Source of the DNA: Vogesella urethralis
Lineage (GTDB): Bacteria > Pseudomonadota > Gammaproteobacteria > Burkholderiales > Chromobacteriaceae
DNA: 43,695 nucleotides
Assembly: GCF_007644045.2 (NCBI RefSeq)
Contig: NZ_VMDW02000144.1
Location: 1 to 43,695, forward strand
Direction of reading: 5' to 3'
The number at the start of each line of letters is the position of its first letter. Position 1 is the first letter of the stretch. Both the position numbers and the translations under genes were made by a program. This document shows, one piece after another, positions 8,219-16,391 of the stretch. Under the pieces are notes generated by a model. The model was not told where the DNA came from, made no database searches, and worked only from the letters and a program-made list of their open reading frames with translations.

Positions 8219-8320
8219 AGCCACGGGAACACACGAAACGACACGGACCCTGCCCTTGCCTGGCAAGCCGCCTGGTCTGGGCGGGGTAGACTTTCGTGTT
8301 TTTCGTGTGCGTTCGTGGCC
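8219..8320. repeat. Imperfect inverted repeat pair (CACGGGAA family)
   Basis: The left arm at about 8219-8247 contains AGCCACGGGAACACACGAAA. The right arm at about 8290-8320 contains ACTTTCGTGTTTTTCGTGTG and ends TTCGTGGCC. It is the rightmost member of the family seen and sits between wbpB and the spermidine-synthase-like gene, marking the edge of the polysaccharide cluster. Confidence 0.75.
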
Positions 8321-8328
8321 GAACAAAA

Positions 8329-9129
8329 TCAAAGCAGCAGCCGGTTCTGGCTGTGCAGGTTGTTTTCTTTCAGGCGGCGCACAAACTCGCAAAACTCCAG
8401 CCCGTAGCGGCCTTCCAGCTCGTCGGCGCGTTTTTCCAGCGCGTCCCAGGTGGTGGGGGTGGGCGTGCTCTTGAACGCCATCACCGCCATATTGCCGTGC
8501 GTCAGCGCCGGCAATTCCACCACGCGGCCTTCGAATACGCCCAGCAGGCGCTCGACAAACTGGTGGTAGCGTTTGTCTCCGCTCCACCAGTTGGTAACGA
8601 ACACGCCGTCTTCGGTCAGCGCGCGCTTGCAGTCCTCGAAGAACTCCTCGGTGGTGAGCGCATCGACAATCTGCAGGCCGTCAAAGCCGTCCACCAGAAT
8701 GACGTCGGTGGACTCGCGGAACACCTTCACGTACTCGGCACCGTCGGCTTCCACGATCTGGAAGAAGTCGCCCTCTTCCGGCAGCTGAAAAAACGCCCGC
8801 GCCACGGCGATGACTTGCGGGTTGATGTCCACCGCCACGCTCACCGCGTCCGGCAGGTATTCGTCGATCCAGCGCGCGAACGAGCCGCCACCCAGGCCGA
8901 TCTGCAGGATGTGCGCCGGGTCGTCGCGCCACAGCAAGAAGCCCATCATGGCGCGGCTGTAGCTCAGTACCAGGTCGGCCGGGTCGTCGAGGTCCATCGA
9001 GCTCTGGATGGTTTCCGAGCCCAGGTGCAGCGAGCGGATATTGTCCGCCTCGGAGATTTCCACTTCCGGCAGCGCGTCCACGCTGTTGCGTACACGGCGG
9101 CGGAAGGGGTGCAGTGCCTTACCCGCCAC
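8329..9129 (-). CDS. Spermidine synthase-like methyltransferase-fold protein
   Basis: A 266-aa protein with the spermine/spermidine synthase fold. The SAM-type binding loop is [14 protein letters not shown], followed by an acidic [16 protein letters not shown] segment and the [10 protein letters not shown] and [10 protein letters not shown] stretches. It lacks a clear N-terminal beta domain, so it may not be a true aminopropyltransferase. The start is GTG at 9129, because GGGAG lies 7 bases upstream and the start overlaps the end of ttcA. The longer frame would sit inside ttcA. It is likely co-transcribed with ttcA; substrate unknown. Confidence 0.75.
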   Translation of the reverse strand: MAGKALHPFRRRVRNSVDALPEVEISEADNIRSLHLGSETIQSSMDLDDPADLVLSYSRAMMGFLLWRDDPAHILQIGLGGGSFARWIDEYLPDAVSVAVDINPQVIAVARAFFQLPEEGDFFQIVEADGAEYVKVFRESTDVILVDGFDGLQIVDALTTEEFFEDCKRALTEDGVFVTNWWSGDKRYHQFVERLLGVFEGRVVELPALTHGNMAVMAFKSTPTPTTWDALEKRADELEGRYGLEFCEFVRRLKENNLHSQNRLLL

Positions 9130-10117
9130 AGCTGTCTCCCGCCTGGCTATCGGCCTTGGGGCGCGAATCCAGAATGCTGATGGTGCGGCGCGGCTTGGCT
9201 GCGGCTGCGATCGGCTCGCCATCGTCGTCTTCGGCCAGCGCGATCGGGTCGCGGAATTCTTCCTTGTCGAAGGCGGTGTCGCCGCCTTCAAACGGGCTGT
9301 CACCGGTTTGCAGGCCGGCAAAGTCGAACAGCTTGGTATCGGCCAGGTGCGACGGCACCACGTTCTGCATGGCGCGGAACATGCTTTCCACGCGGCCCGG
9401 GAAGCGTTTGTCCCAGTCGTTCACCATCTCCTTCACCACCTGGCGCTGCAGGTTGGGCTGCGAGCCGCACAGGTTACACGGAATGATGGGGAAGGCGCGT
9501 AACGCGGCGTAGCGTTCCAGGTCCTTCTCGCGGCAGTAGGCCAGCGGGCGGATCACCATGTGGCGGCCGTCGTCGGACACCAGCTTGGGCGGCATGGCTT
9601 TCAGCTTGCCGCCGTAGAACATGTTGAGGAAGAAGGTGTGCAGGATGTCGTCGCGGTGGTGGCCCAGCGCGATCTTGGTGGCGCCCAGTTCGTCGGCCAC
9701 GCGGTACAGGATGCCGCGACGCAGGCGCGAGCACAGGCTGCAGGTGGTCTTGCCTTCCGGAATCAGGCGCTTGACGATGCTGTAGGTATCTTCCTCGATG
9801 ATGCGGTATTCCACACCGATCGATTCCAGGTACTGCGGCAGCACGTGTTCGGGGAAGCCCGGCTGTTTCTGGTCCAGGTTGACGGCCACGATGCTGAAGT
9901 TGATCGGGGCCGACTTTTGCAGGCCCAACAGGATATCCAGCAGGCCATAGCTGTCCTTGCCGCCGGACAGGCAGACCATCACGCGGTCGCCCTCTTCGAT
10001 CATGTTGAAGTCGTTGATGGCGGCGCCCACATGGTGACGCAGGCGCTTGGAGAGTTTATTGCCCTCGAACGCGGCCTTTTTGGCCTTGTCGTCGGCGGTC
10101 TGTTGCGGTTCGGACAT
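9119..10117 (-). CDS. ttcA: tRNA 2-thiocytidine synthetase TtcA
   Basis: A 332-aa TtcA that thiolates cytidine 32 of certain tRNAs using ATP and an iron-sulfur cluster. It shows the PP-loop SGGKDS at residues 51-56 and two CxxC pairs (C126/C129 in TTCSLCS, C214/C217 in PCNLCGS), the known cluster region. The conserved [10 protein letters not shown] and [11 protein letters not shown] stretches are present. The acidic, alanine-rich C-terminus beyond about residue 285 is longer than in the shortest homologues. It is followed by the overlapping spermidine-synthase-like gene. Confidence 0.95.
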   Translation of the reverse strand: MSEPQQTADDKAKKAAFEGNKLSKRLRHHVGAAINDFNMIEEGDRVMVCLSGGKDSYGLLDILLGLQKSAPINFSIVAVNLDQKQPGFPEHVLPQYLESIGVEYRIIEEDTYSIVKRLIPEGKTTCSLCSRLRRGILYRVADELGATKIALGHHRDDILHTFFLNMFYGGKLKAMPPKLVSDDGRHMVIRPLAYCREKDLERYAALRAFPIIPCNLCGSQPNLQRQVVKEMVNDWDKRFPGRVESMFRAMQNVVPSHLADTKLFDFAGLQTGDSPFEGGDTAFDKEEFRDPIALAEDDDGEPIAAAAKPRRTISILDSRPKADSQAGDSCGG

Positions 10118-10134
10118 GGGGTACGGCTAAGAAA

Positions 10135-10171
10135 TTGAAAAACCGGCTATTTTAGCCCCCGGCAGCCGGTT
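10135..10171 (-). terminator. Rho-independent terminator after the FolM-like gene
   Basis: AACCGGCT (10141-10148) pairs with AGCCGGTT (10164-10171). Read on the minus strand the hairpin is followed by TTTTTCAATTT. It lies between the FolM-like gene and ttcA, so it ends the former's transcript. Confidence 0.7.
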
Positions 10172-10239
10172 TGTACCACCGCCGCGCCGGCTTTTTTTCA
10201 CCGGTGCAGCGGGCGGCGCGGCAGCAAGGTTGGCCGCGG

Positions 10240-10992
10240 CTACAGCACCACGCTGCGGCCGCCGTCTACCGCCAGGATCTGGCCGTTGACGTAGTCGGTA
10301 TCGAACAGCAGAAAGGCCACCGCACGCGCGATGTCGTCGGGCACGCCGGTGCGTTGCAAGGGGATGGTGGCCTCGATGGCCTGGCGCTCGCGCTCGTCGA
10401 ACGACACGTCGTCTTCCGGCCACACGTTCACACCCGGCGACACGCCGTTGACGCGCACCTGCGGCGCCAGCTCGATGGCCAGGCTGCGGATCAGCTGCGC
10501 GTGGCCGGCTTTGGCCAGGTTGTACACCAGGTGGCGCTTCATCGGCCGGTCGGCGTGGATGTCGACGATGCCGACAATGGCGCCCCGGCTGGCCGCCAGG
10601 TACGGTGCCGCCGCCTGCGCCAGGAACAGCGGCGCCTTGAGGTTGCTACCCATCAGGTCGAACCAGTCCTGCTCGCTGATGCGGCCAACGTCGGTGGGGT
10701 AAAAGCTGGAGGCGTTGTTCACCAGCCCGTCCAGCCGGCCGAAGCAGCCCACGGCGTCGGCCACCAGCGCCGGCAGCGCCGCCGTATCCAGCAGGTCGGC
10801 CTGCGCCAGCGCCACCGTGTCGGGCCGCTGCGCGTTCAGCTCGGCCGCCAGCGCCTCGGCTTGCGCCCGCGAGCCGCGGTAATGCAGCACCAGCCGCGCG
10901 CCGCGTGCGTGCAGGTGGCGGGCGATGCCGGCGCCGACCCGGCGCGCGGCACCGGTAACGAGTACCACTTTGTCGTTGAGCGGATTGGTCAT
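10240..10992 (-). CDS. Short-chain dehydrogenase, FolM-like pteridine reductase
   Basis: A 250-aa short-chain dehydrogenase/reductase. The nucleotide motif TGAARRVG, with two arginines, is characteristic of pteridine reductases and FolM-type dihydromonapterin reductases. The active site is divided as in that group: NNAS, then a Y-x3-K in YNLAKAGH. The C-terminal GGRSVVL closes a classic SDR fold. AAGGGG stands 6 bases before the ATG at 10992. It is divergent from the MidA-like gene. The pteridine substrate is inferred from motif and length. Confidence 0.8.
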   Translation of the reverse strand: MTNPLNDKVVLVTGAARRVGAGIARHLHARGARLVLHYRGSRAQAEALAAELNAQRPDTVALAQADLLDTAALPALVADAVGCFGRLDGLVNNASSFYPTDVGRISEQDWFDLMGSNLKAPLFLAQAAAPYLAASRGAIVGIVDIHADRPMKRHLVYNLAKAGHAQLIRSLAIELAPQVRVNGVSPGVNVWPEDDVSFDERERQAIEATIPLQRTGVPDDIARAVAFLLFDTDYVNGQILAVDGGRSVVL

Positions 10993-11166
10993 GCAAAGCC
11001 CCTTCTGGTGTTGTGACTACGGCAAGCGCTTGGCGTCTGGGCGCCGATTAGCGACAATCCGCCATTCTAGTGGCAGTTGCCGCCAGAGACGAGAACCCGC
11101 TGCTGCCGGCACACGGCAGCCGGTGCGCCCTGCGCGCGCCGCCACCCGCCAGCCGATGCACATACC

Positions 11167-12321
11167 ATGACCCTGCCCCAGCCTTCTGACGACGCCCTGG
11201 CCATCAGCCGTACCCTGGCCACCACGCTTGCCGCCGAAATCGCCGACAACGGCGGCTGGATCCCGTTTTCGCGCTTCATGGAACAGGCGCTGTACGCGCC
11301 GGGCCTGGGCTATTACACCGCCGGCAGCCGCAAGTTCGGCGAAGGGGGCGACTTTGTCACCGCGCCCGAGCTGTCACCACTGTTTGCGCAGACGCTGGCA
11401 CGCCAGCTGGCCGCACTGCTGCCGCAAACCGCCGGCCACCTGCTGGAATTCGGCGCCGGCACCGGCCGCCTGGCAGCCGACCTGCTGGCCGAGCTGGAAG
11501 TACTGGGCCAGTTGCCGGCCAGCTATACCATCGTCGACCTGTCGCCAGACCTGATCGAGCGCCAGCGCGCCACGCTGGCCGAACGCGTGCCGCACCTGGC
11601 CAGCCGCGTACAGTGGGCGGCGGCGCTGCCGGCCGGCTTCGACGGCATCATGCTGGGCAACGAGGTGCTGGACGCGATGCCGTGCGAGCTGGTCAGCCGC
11701 AATGTGGACGGCACGCTGCAACAACGCGGCGTTACCGTGCTGGACGGCGCCTTCTGTTACGAAGACCGCCCGTTTACCGACGCGGTGCTGGCAGGGTTGG
11801 CCGCAGACCTGATTCCGGCCACCCCCGGTTACACCAGCGAGATCAGCCTGGCCAACCGCGCCTTCATCCGCACGCTGGGCCAGACGCTGCAACGCGGCGC
11901 CATCATCATGATCGACTACGGCCACAGCGCCAGCGAGTTCTACCACCCGGAACGCCACATGGGCACGCTGCTGGGCCACTACCGCCACCACACGGTGCAG
12001 GACCTGTTCTACCTGCCGGGCCTGATGGACATTACCTGCCACGTGGATTTCAGCGCGGTGGCACAAAGCGGCATCGACGCCGGGCTGGACCTGATCGGCT
12101 ACTGCAGCCAGGCGCAGTTCCTGATCAACTGCGGCATTACCGACCTGCTGTCGCACCTGGATGCGGCCAACGTCAAGCAATACCTGCCGCTGGCCAAGGC
12201 GGCGCAGCGGCTGCTGTCGCCGGTGGAAATGGGCGAAACCTTCAAGGTGATCGGTTTCGGCAAGGGCGTGGATGTGGACTGGCAAGGCTTCGCCAGCGGC
12301 GACCGCTGCTACACGCTGTAA
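11167..12321 (+). CDS. MidA/NDUFAF7-family SAM-dependent methyltransferase
   Basis: A 384-aa protein of the COG1565 family, whose mitochondrial member NDUFAF7 methylates an arginine of complex I subunit NDUFS2; bacterial targets are less clear. Visible features are the N-terminal IPFSRFMEQALYAPGLGYY, GGDFVTAPELSPLF, the SAM loop LEFGAGTGRLAADLL, GNEVLDAMPCEL and IDYGHSASEFYHP. The ATG at 11167 is the first one matching the family start; no strong ribosome site is visible. The tRNA-Met gene follows. Confidence 0.88.
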   Translation: MTLPQPSDDALAISRTLATTLAAEIADNGGWIPFSRFMEQALYAPGLGYYTAGSRKFGEGGDFVTAPELSPLFAQTLARQLAALLPQTAGHLLEFGAGTGRLAADLLAELEVLGQLPASYTIVDLSPDLIERQRATLAERVPHLASRVQWAAALPAGFDGIMLGNEVLDAMPCELVSRNVDGTLQQRGVTVLDGAFCYEDRPFTDAVLAGLAADLIPATPGYTSEISLANRAFIRTLGQTLQRGAIIMIDYGHSASEFYHPERHMGTLLGHYRHHTVQDLFYLPGLMDITCHVDFSAVAQSGIDAGLDLIGYCSQAQFLINCGITDLLSHLDAANVKQYLPLAKAAQRLLSPVEMGETFKVIGFGKGVDVDWQGFASGDRCYTL

Positions 12322-12351
12322 CGGCCGGCGCCAGAATTTGCATAAAACTTG

Positions 12352-12380
12352 TTGACAGCGCAAAAACGGCTCGGTTATAG
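12352..12380 (+). promoter_or_regulatory. Sigma-70 promoter of tRNA-Met
   Basis: TTGACA at 12352-12357 and TTATAG at 12375-12380 are separated by exactly 17 bp. The -10 box ends 32 bases before the mature tRNA. This is the cleanest sigma-70 promoter in the window. Confidence 0.85.
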
Positions 12381-12412
12381 TTCGCAGCCTTGATGCAACG
12401 CATCGGGAACGT

Positions 12413-12489
<77 letters not shown>

Positions 12490-12493
12490 ACAC

Positions 12494-12521
12494 AAAAAAC
12501 CAGCCTTCGGGCTGGTTTTTT
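12494..12521 (+). terminator. Terminator after tRNA-Met
   Basis: CCAGCC-TTCG-GGCTGG at 12500-12515 is flanked by AAAAAA on the left and TTTTTT on the right. This is a textbook rho-independent terminator with a UUCG tetraloop. Confidence 0.95.
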
Positions 12522-12556
12522 GCTTTACGTCCCCGCTTTACTGTCAACGCAAGTCC

Positions 12557-13075
12557 ATGCAGCACGGCAATATCGTCTTACGCACCATGCAAGCCGCCGA
12601 TTTCGGCGCCATCCTCGCCATCCAGGCACAAAGCTACCCCGCCAACCTGATCGAAAGCCGCGACGCACTGGCCTCGCGCCATGCGCTATCGCCCGATACC
12701 TGCTGGGTGGCCGAACACGGCGGCGAGGTAAAGGGCTATGTCTTTGCCCACCCGTGGCACGGCGACACCCCGCCGCAGCTGAACCAGCCGCTGGCCCGCC
12801 TGCCGCCGCAACACGACACGCTGTTCATCCACGACATGGCACTGTGCCGCAGCACCCGTGGCCGCGGCATCGCACCGCGTCTGCTGGCGCGGCTGCAGGA
12901 CAAGGCGCGCGAGCGCGGCCTGCGCTTTGCGCGCCTGGTGGCGGTGCAAGGCGCCCAGCACTACTGGGCACGCCACGGCTACCGCCCCTACCCGCTACCG
13001 GCGGCCAAGCTGGCCTGCTACGGCAACGACGCTACCGGCATGGTGGCGGAGTTGGCCGCATCAGGCGCCAGCTAA
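12557..13075 (+). CDS. GNAT-family N-acetyltransferase
   Basis: A 172-aa GNAT acetyltransferase. The acetyl-CoA binding region is DMALCRSTRGRGIAPRLLARL, carrying the R/Q-x-x-G-x-G/A signature, followed by the LVAVQGAQHYWARHGY strand-helix-strand. The N-terminal IVLRTMQAADFGAI is a typical GNAT opening. The substrate cannot be inferred. Its end overlaps the convergent isochorismatase-like gene by 15 nt. Confidence 0.82.
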   Translation: MQHGNIVLRTMQAADFGAILAIQAQSYPANLIESRDALASRHALSPDTCWVAEHGGEVKGYVFAHPWHGDTPPQLNQPLARLPPQHDTLFIHDMALCRSTRGRGIAPRLLARLQDKARERGLRFARLVAVQGAQHYWARHGYRPYPLPAAKLACYGNDATGMVAELAASGAS

Positions 13076-13630
13076 GGCAGCCAACACCTCGGCGGAGGTC
13101 TGCACCGTGGCGTATTCACCGTGCAGGTTGGCCAGCGCCATCGCGTGCACGGTCTGCGCGCTGTGCGCCACGCCGTCGAAGTCGTGCTGTGCGTAGGCGT
13201 AGCAGCCATCGGCCACGACCCGCACGTCAAAACCGAGGTTGCCGCCGCTGCGCGCCGTGGCCTCTACCGAGTTGTTGGTGCTGACACCCGCCACCACCAA
13301 ACGGTGAATGCCGCGCTGGTGCAGCCAGCGTTCCAACTGGCTGTGGGCAAAGGCGTCCGGTACGTGTTTGTCCACCACGTGCTCGTGCGGCAGCGGCGCC
13401 AGCGCCGGCTGCCATTCCACCCCGTCCTGCCCCGGCCAGAACGGCGAGCCTGGCGTGCGCGACAGGTGGCGCACGTGTACCACCGGCTGCCCGGCCTGGC
13501 GCCAGGCGGCCAGCAGGCCCGCGATTACCGCCTCGGCGCCGGGGTTGTTACGCGTGTGTGCCGGCATGCGCTGCATGCCTTTCTGCATATCGATGATGAT
13601 CAGTGCGCTCAGCGCGGCAAGCTGGGTCAT
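13061..13630 (-). CDS. Isochorismatase-like hydrolase lacking the catalytic Cys
   Basis: A 189-aa protein of the isochorismatase-like alpha/beta hydrolase superfamily. The catalytic Asp (LIIIDMQKGM) and Lys (VVDKHVPDAF) are present. The position normally occupied by the nucleophilic Cys in a T-D-x-C-V-x-x-T motif reads TNNSVEAT, so the Cys is Ser. Some superfamily members work without this Cys, as EntB-type isochorismatases do, so it need not be inactive. The start is ATG at 13630. It is convergent and overlapping with the GNAT gene. Substrate unknown. Confidence 0.8.
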   Translation of the reverse strand: MTQLAALSALIIIDMQKGMQRMPAHTRNNPGAEAVIAGLLAAWRQAGQPVVHVRHLSRTPGSPFWPGQDGVEWQPALAPLPHEHVVDKHVPDAFAHSQLERWLHQRGIHRLVVAGVSTNNSVEATARSGGNLGFDVRVVADGCYAYAQHDFDGVAHSAQTVHAMALANLHGEYATVQTSAEVLAALAGA

Positions 13631-13690
13631 GCGGCAGTCTCCACAGGCAAAGTGCCATTCTAGCCGTGCTTGCGGCCAACCCTGGGCGCA

Positions 13691-13726
13691 AAACAAAACC
13701 CGGCGCTGTCGGGGGACAGGGCCGGG
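13691..13726 (-). terminator. Terminator after the 2OG oxygenase gene
   Basis: CCCGGC (13699-13704) pairs with GCCGGG (13721-13726), with inner CTGTC/GACAG. On the minus strand the hairpin is followed by TTTTGTTTTG. It is positioned just downstream of the oxygenase stop. Confidence 0.8.
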
Positions 13727-13748
13727 CTGATCAGGCAGCGTGGCTGGC

Positions 13749-14591
13749 TTACATCTTCACGCCCAGCTCGCGCAGGCGTTCGGCCAGGTAGGCACCGGCG
13801 GTGTAGCGCTCGGACAGCACCACTTCGTCACGCGGGTGCAGGAACAGCGGCAGCGACACGCGGCTCTTGCTGGCGCCTTCGCCGGTGGGGTTCACCACGC
13901 GGTGCTGGGTGGACGGGTAGTAACCGCGCGACGCTTCGCACAGCATGTCGCCGATATTGATGATCAGCATGCCGAAGTCACAGGGTACGTCGATCCAGTT
14001 GCCGTTCATATCCTGTACTTGCAGGCCCGGCTCGTTGGCCGCCGGCAGGATGGTCAGCAGGTTGATGTCGCCGTGCGCAGCGGCGCGCAGCGAGCCGGCC
14101 GGCTCGTTACCGGTCAGCGGCGGGTAGCGCAGCACGCGCAGCAGGGTTTTCTGGCTGCCCTGGATCATCTGCGACAGCGGCTCGCTGTAGTTGGCCGCAA
14201 TGTCGGCCGGGGTGTACTGCTCTACCCAGGCCAGCAGCTCTTGCGCCAGCGTGTTGGCGGTGTCGTAGTAGCGCATGGCGTCGTCTTTCAGCTGCGCCGG
14301 AATGCGCCCCCACGGGTAGATGTGGAAGTATTCCTTGATGTCTTTCTGGGTGTGGCCCTTGGCGGTTTCGGAGATTTCCGGCGAGAAGTAGCCGTCCTGC
14401 TTTTCTACCGAGAACGCAAAGTCGTGCTTTTCTTCGGTGCCGAAGAACGCCAGCCAGTTGCGGTAGATGCTTTCTACCAGGTCTTGCGGGATCGGGTGGT
14501 TGACCAGCACGCCGAAGCCGGTTTCGTGCAGGCTGCGGGTGAACTGTTCGGCCGCGTCGGGCGCGCGGTAATCGACTACGCGTACGTTCAT
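13749..14591 (-). CDS. 2-oxoglutarate/Fe(II) oxygenase, IPNS-like
   Basis: A 280-aa enzyme of the isopenicillin-N-synthase-like 2OG-Fe(II) dioxygenase family. The iron triad is visible as H and D in AAHGDINLLT and the distal H in STQHRVVNP, with the 2OG-binding Arg in SRVSLPLF. The N-terminal domain carries RSLHETGFGVLVNHPI, matching DIOX_N. The start is ATG at 14591, with GAGGA upstream. The family covers hydroxylation, desaturation and ring closure, and the reaction here is not identifiable. A hairpin terminator follows. Confidence 0.87.
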   Translation of the reverse strand: MNVRVVDYRAPDAAEQFTRSLHETGFGVLVNHPIPQDLVESIYRNWLAFFGTEEKHDFAFSVEKQDGYFSPEISETAKGHTQKDIKEYFHIYPWGRIPAQLKDDAMRYYDTANTLAQELLAWVEQYTPADIAANYSEPLSQMIQGSQKTLLRVLRYPPLTGNEPAGSLRAAAHGDINLLTILPAANEPGLQVQDMNGNWIDVPCDFGMLIINIGDMLCEASRGYYPSTQHRVVNPTGEGASKSRVSLPLFLHPRDEVVLSERYTAGAYLAERLRELGVKM

Positions 14592-14697
14592 GTCGGGTTT
14601 CCTCGTGTGGCGGCACGGCGGCCGCAAACGGGCACACCAATGCAAAGGCGGCGCATTCTACGCCGCCTTCAGGCCGTGCGGAAGTACCCCATTTGAT

Positions 14698-15474
14698 TTA
14701 CCAATGGCATATCAACGGCATGGCGCCAGGCACATTTTCACGTTTCAGCACACCGGCATCCACCAGCTTTTTCACCCGCCAGAACAAAAAGCTATCGCTC
14801 AGCCAGGCTTGTTCCTCGCGCCCCATCACTTCGCCTACCAGCCTTGCTACAGGCCATTTGCCGGCCACTTTTATGGCATTGACAAGCGCATTGTCGTAAT
14901 GATCGATCGGGTGCTGCTGTAGCGTGCCTTGCGCATCGAGGTAGCGTATTCCGTCGCCATGTTCCTGCCAGTAACGCCATTGTGCGGCCAACTGTTCGCG
15001 CTCGGCGGCCGTTAGCAAGCGGGCGCCGGCAAACAGCGCGGGCAGCGCCTGCGGCGGCTGGATACCCATGCAGCTGCGACGGCCGTCCTGCGGCACCGCC
15101 ACGTGGTACAGCGGGGTGTCGGCGTGGGCGTGCTCGGCCAGCATGCACAGCATCAGCCATTCGCCGGCATGGCCACCGGCCCAGGCGTACAACGGCACCC
15201 GGCGCTCGAAGGCCTTCAGCTGCGCCTTGCGGCTGGCCCAGTAAGCGTGCACGAAGTCTTCGTCCTGCTGTGGCCACCAGTCTTGCGCCCACAGCACCGC
15301 GTTCCAGTAACCCATGCGCGCCTGCGGGTCGATCAGGTCGCAATCGGCCAACGGGCCCTGGCTGAAATCCTCCTGGAAGCACAGCACCTCGCCCGGCAAG
15401 GTGCTGGCGGCACACAGCTGCTGCAGCGTATGCGCCGGCGACGGCAGGGCAAAGTGGATGGCGCTGGCGCTCAT
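14698..15474 (-). CDS. DUF1835-family protein
   Basis: A 258-aa protein resembling the DUF1835/DUF3658 family. It opens with IHFALPSPAHTLQQL, and GEVLCFQEDFSQGPL is the typical D-x-x-x-x-GP element. The C-terminal half ends with a short helical region (WRVKKLVDAGVLKRENVPG) resembling a winged-helix tail. No function is known for the family. The start is ATG at 15474, overlapping the cysE stop by 4 nt (ATGA), so the two are translationally coupled. There is no obvious functional link to serine acetyltransferase. Confidence 0.75.
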   Translation of the reverse strand: MSASAIHFALPSPAHTLQQLCAASTLPGEVLCFQEDFSQGPLADCDLIDPQARMGYWNAVLWAQDWWPQQDEDFVHAYWASRKAQLKAFERRVPLYAWAGGHAGEWLMLCMLAEHAHADTPLYHVAVPQDGRRSCMGIQPPQALPALFAGARLLTAAEREQLAAQWRYWQEHGDGIRYLDAQGTLQQHPIDHYDNALVNAIKVAGKWPVARLVGEVMGREEQAWLSDSFLFWRVKKLVDAGVLKRENVPGAMPLICHW

Positions 15475-16253
15475 ACGCGCTGGTCCATGTCTAGGGCCGG
15501 GGTGCCCGGACAAAGCTGCGCCACCACCCTGGCCGGTACGCCTACCACCGTGCAGTGTGCCGGCACGTCGTCCAGCACCACGCTGCCGGCGCCTACCTTG
15601 GAACAGTCGCCAATGCGGATATTGCCGAGGATGGAGGTATTGGCGCCGATCAGCACGCCATCGCCCACTTTCGGGTGACGATCGCCGTGGTCTTTGCCGG
15701 TGCCTCCCAGCGTCACGCCCTGCAGGATCGACACGTTATTGCCGATGACGGCGGTTTCGCCCACCACAATGCCGGTGCCGTGATCCAGCATGACGCCGTG
15801 GCCAATTCTGGCCGCCGGGTGGATATCGGCGCCCATTACTTCGGAGATGCGGTTTTGCAAGAAATACGCCAGCGTCTTTCTGCCTTCCTGCCACAGCCAG
15901 TGCGTCACGCGCTGGCTTTGCAGAGCATGAAAGCCCTTGAAGTACAGCAAGGGGGTGGAGTAGCTGTCGCAAGCCGGGTCGCGCTCGTAGCAGGCGGTGA
16001 TGTCGGCGCGTACCGCGTCGACGATGGCCGGGTTGGCCGCAAACGCCTCGCGGAACAGCTCCATCAGCGCACGAGCGTCCATTACCGGGCTGGCCAGCTT
16101 GCTGGACAGGTGAAACGCCAGCACGTCTTCCAGCGTGCCGTGGCGCAGCACCGTCATGTGCAGAAAGCTGGCCAGCAGCGGCTCGTCGCGTACCGCCAGT
16201 TCGGCCTCCTGCAGGATGGCCAGCCACAGCGCGTCGTGATTGCTTGCAGTCAT
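15471..16253 (-). CDS. cysE: Serine O-acetyltransferase CysE
   Basis: A 260-aa serine acetyltransferase, the first committed step of cysteine synthesis from serine and acetyl-CoA. The N-terminal helical domain (LWLAILQEAELAVRDEP...LHMTVLRH) and the hexapeptide-repeat catalytic domain (ADIHPAARIGHGVMLDHGTG, VVGETAVIGNNV, LGGTGKDHGDRHPKVGDGV) are complete. The catalytic His and Asp of the DHGTG/GDRHPK segments are present. The start is ATG at 16253, with AAAGG upstream. In the known enzyme the extreme C-terminus mediates feedback control and binding to O-acetylserine sulfhydrylase; here it ends DMDQRV. Confidence 0.94.
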   Translation of the reverse strand: MTASNHDALWLAILQEAELAVRDEPLLASFLHMTVLRHGTLEDVLAFHLSSKLASPVMDARALMELFREAFAANPAIVDAVRADITACYERDPACDSYSTPLLYFKGFHALQSQRVTHWLWQEGRKTLAYFLQNRISEVMGADIHPAARIGHGVMLDHGTGIVVGETAVIGNNVSILQGVTLGGTGKDHGDRHPKVGDGVLIGANTSILGNIRIGDCSKVGAGSVVLDDVPAHCTVVGVPARVVAQLCPGTPALDMDQRV

Positions 16254-16296
16254 GCTCTTACCTTTGCTTGTTCTGTTTGCCTGCCCGCGCAGGCAT

Positions 16297-16327
16297 GAAA
16301 AAGGGCGCTGCCTGCCGGCGGCGCCCT
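16297..16327 (-). terminator. Terminator after rng
   Basis: AGGGCGC (16302-16308) pairs with GCGCCCT (16321-16327). On the minus strand the hairpin is followed by TTTTTC. It lies in the rng-cysE gap and ends the rng/maf transcript. Confidence 0.75.
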
Positions 16328-16391
16328 CTTGATGTACCCGGTGCGCGGCCAGCCTGTGACAGCTGATGGCACCGCGACGGCCTTTCAAGGC

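Noticed and set aside
293-8289. Long plus-strand frames opposite the polysaccharide cluster (293-1756, 4227-5876, 6940-8289)
   Set aside because: All lie opposite clear minus-strand genes and have shadow-frame composition.
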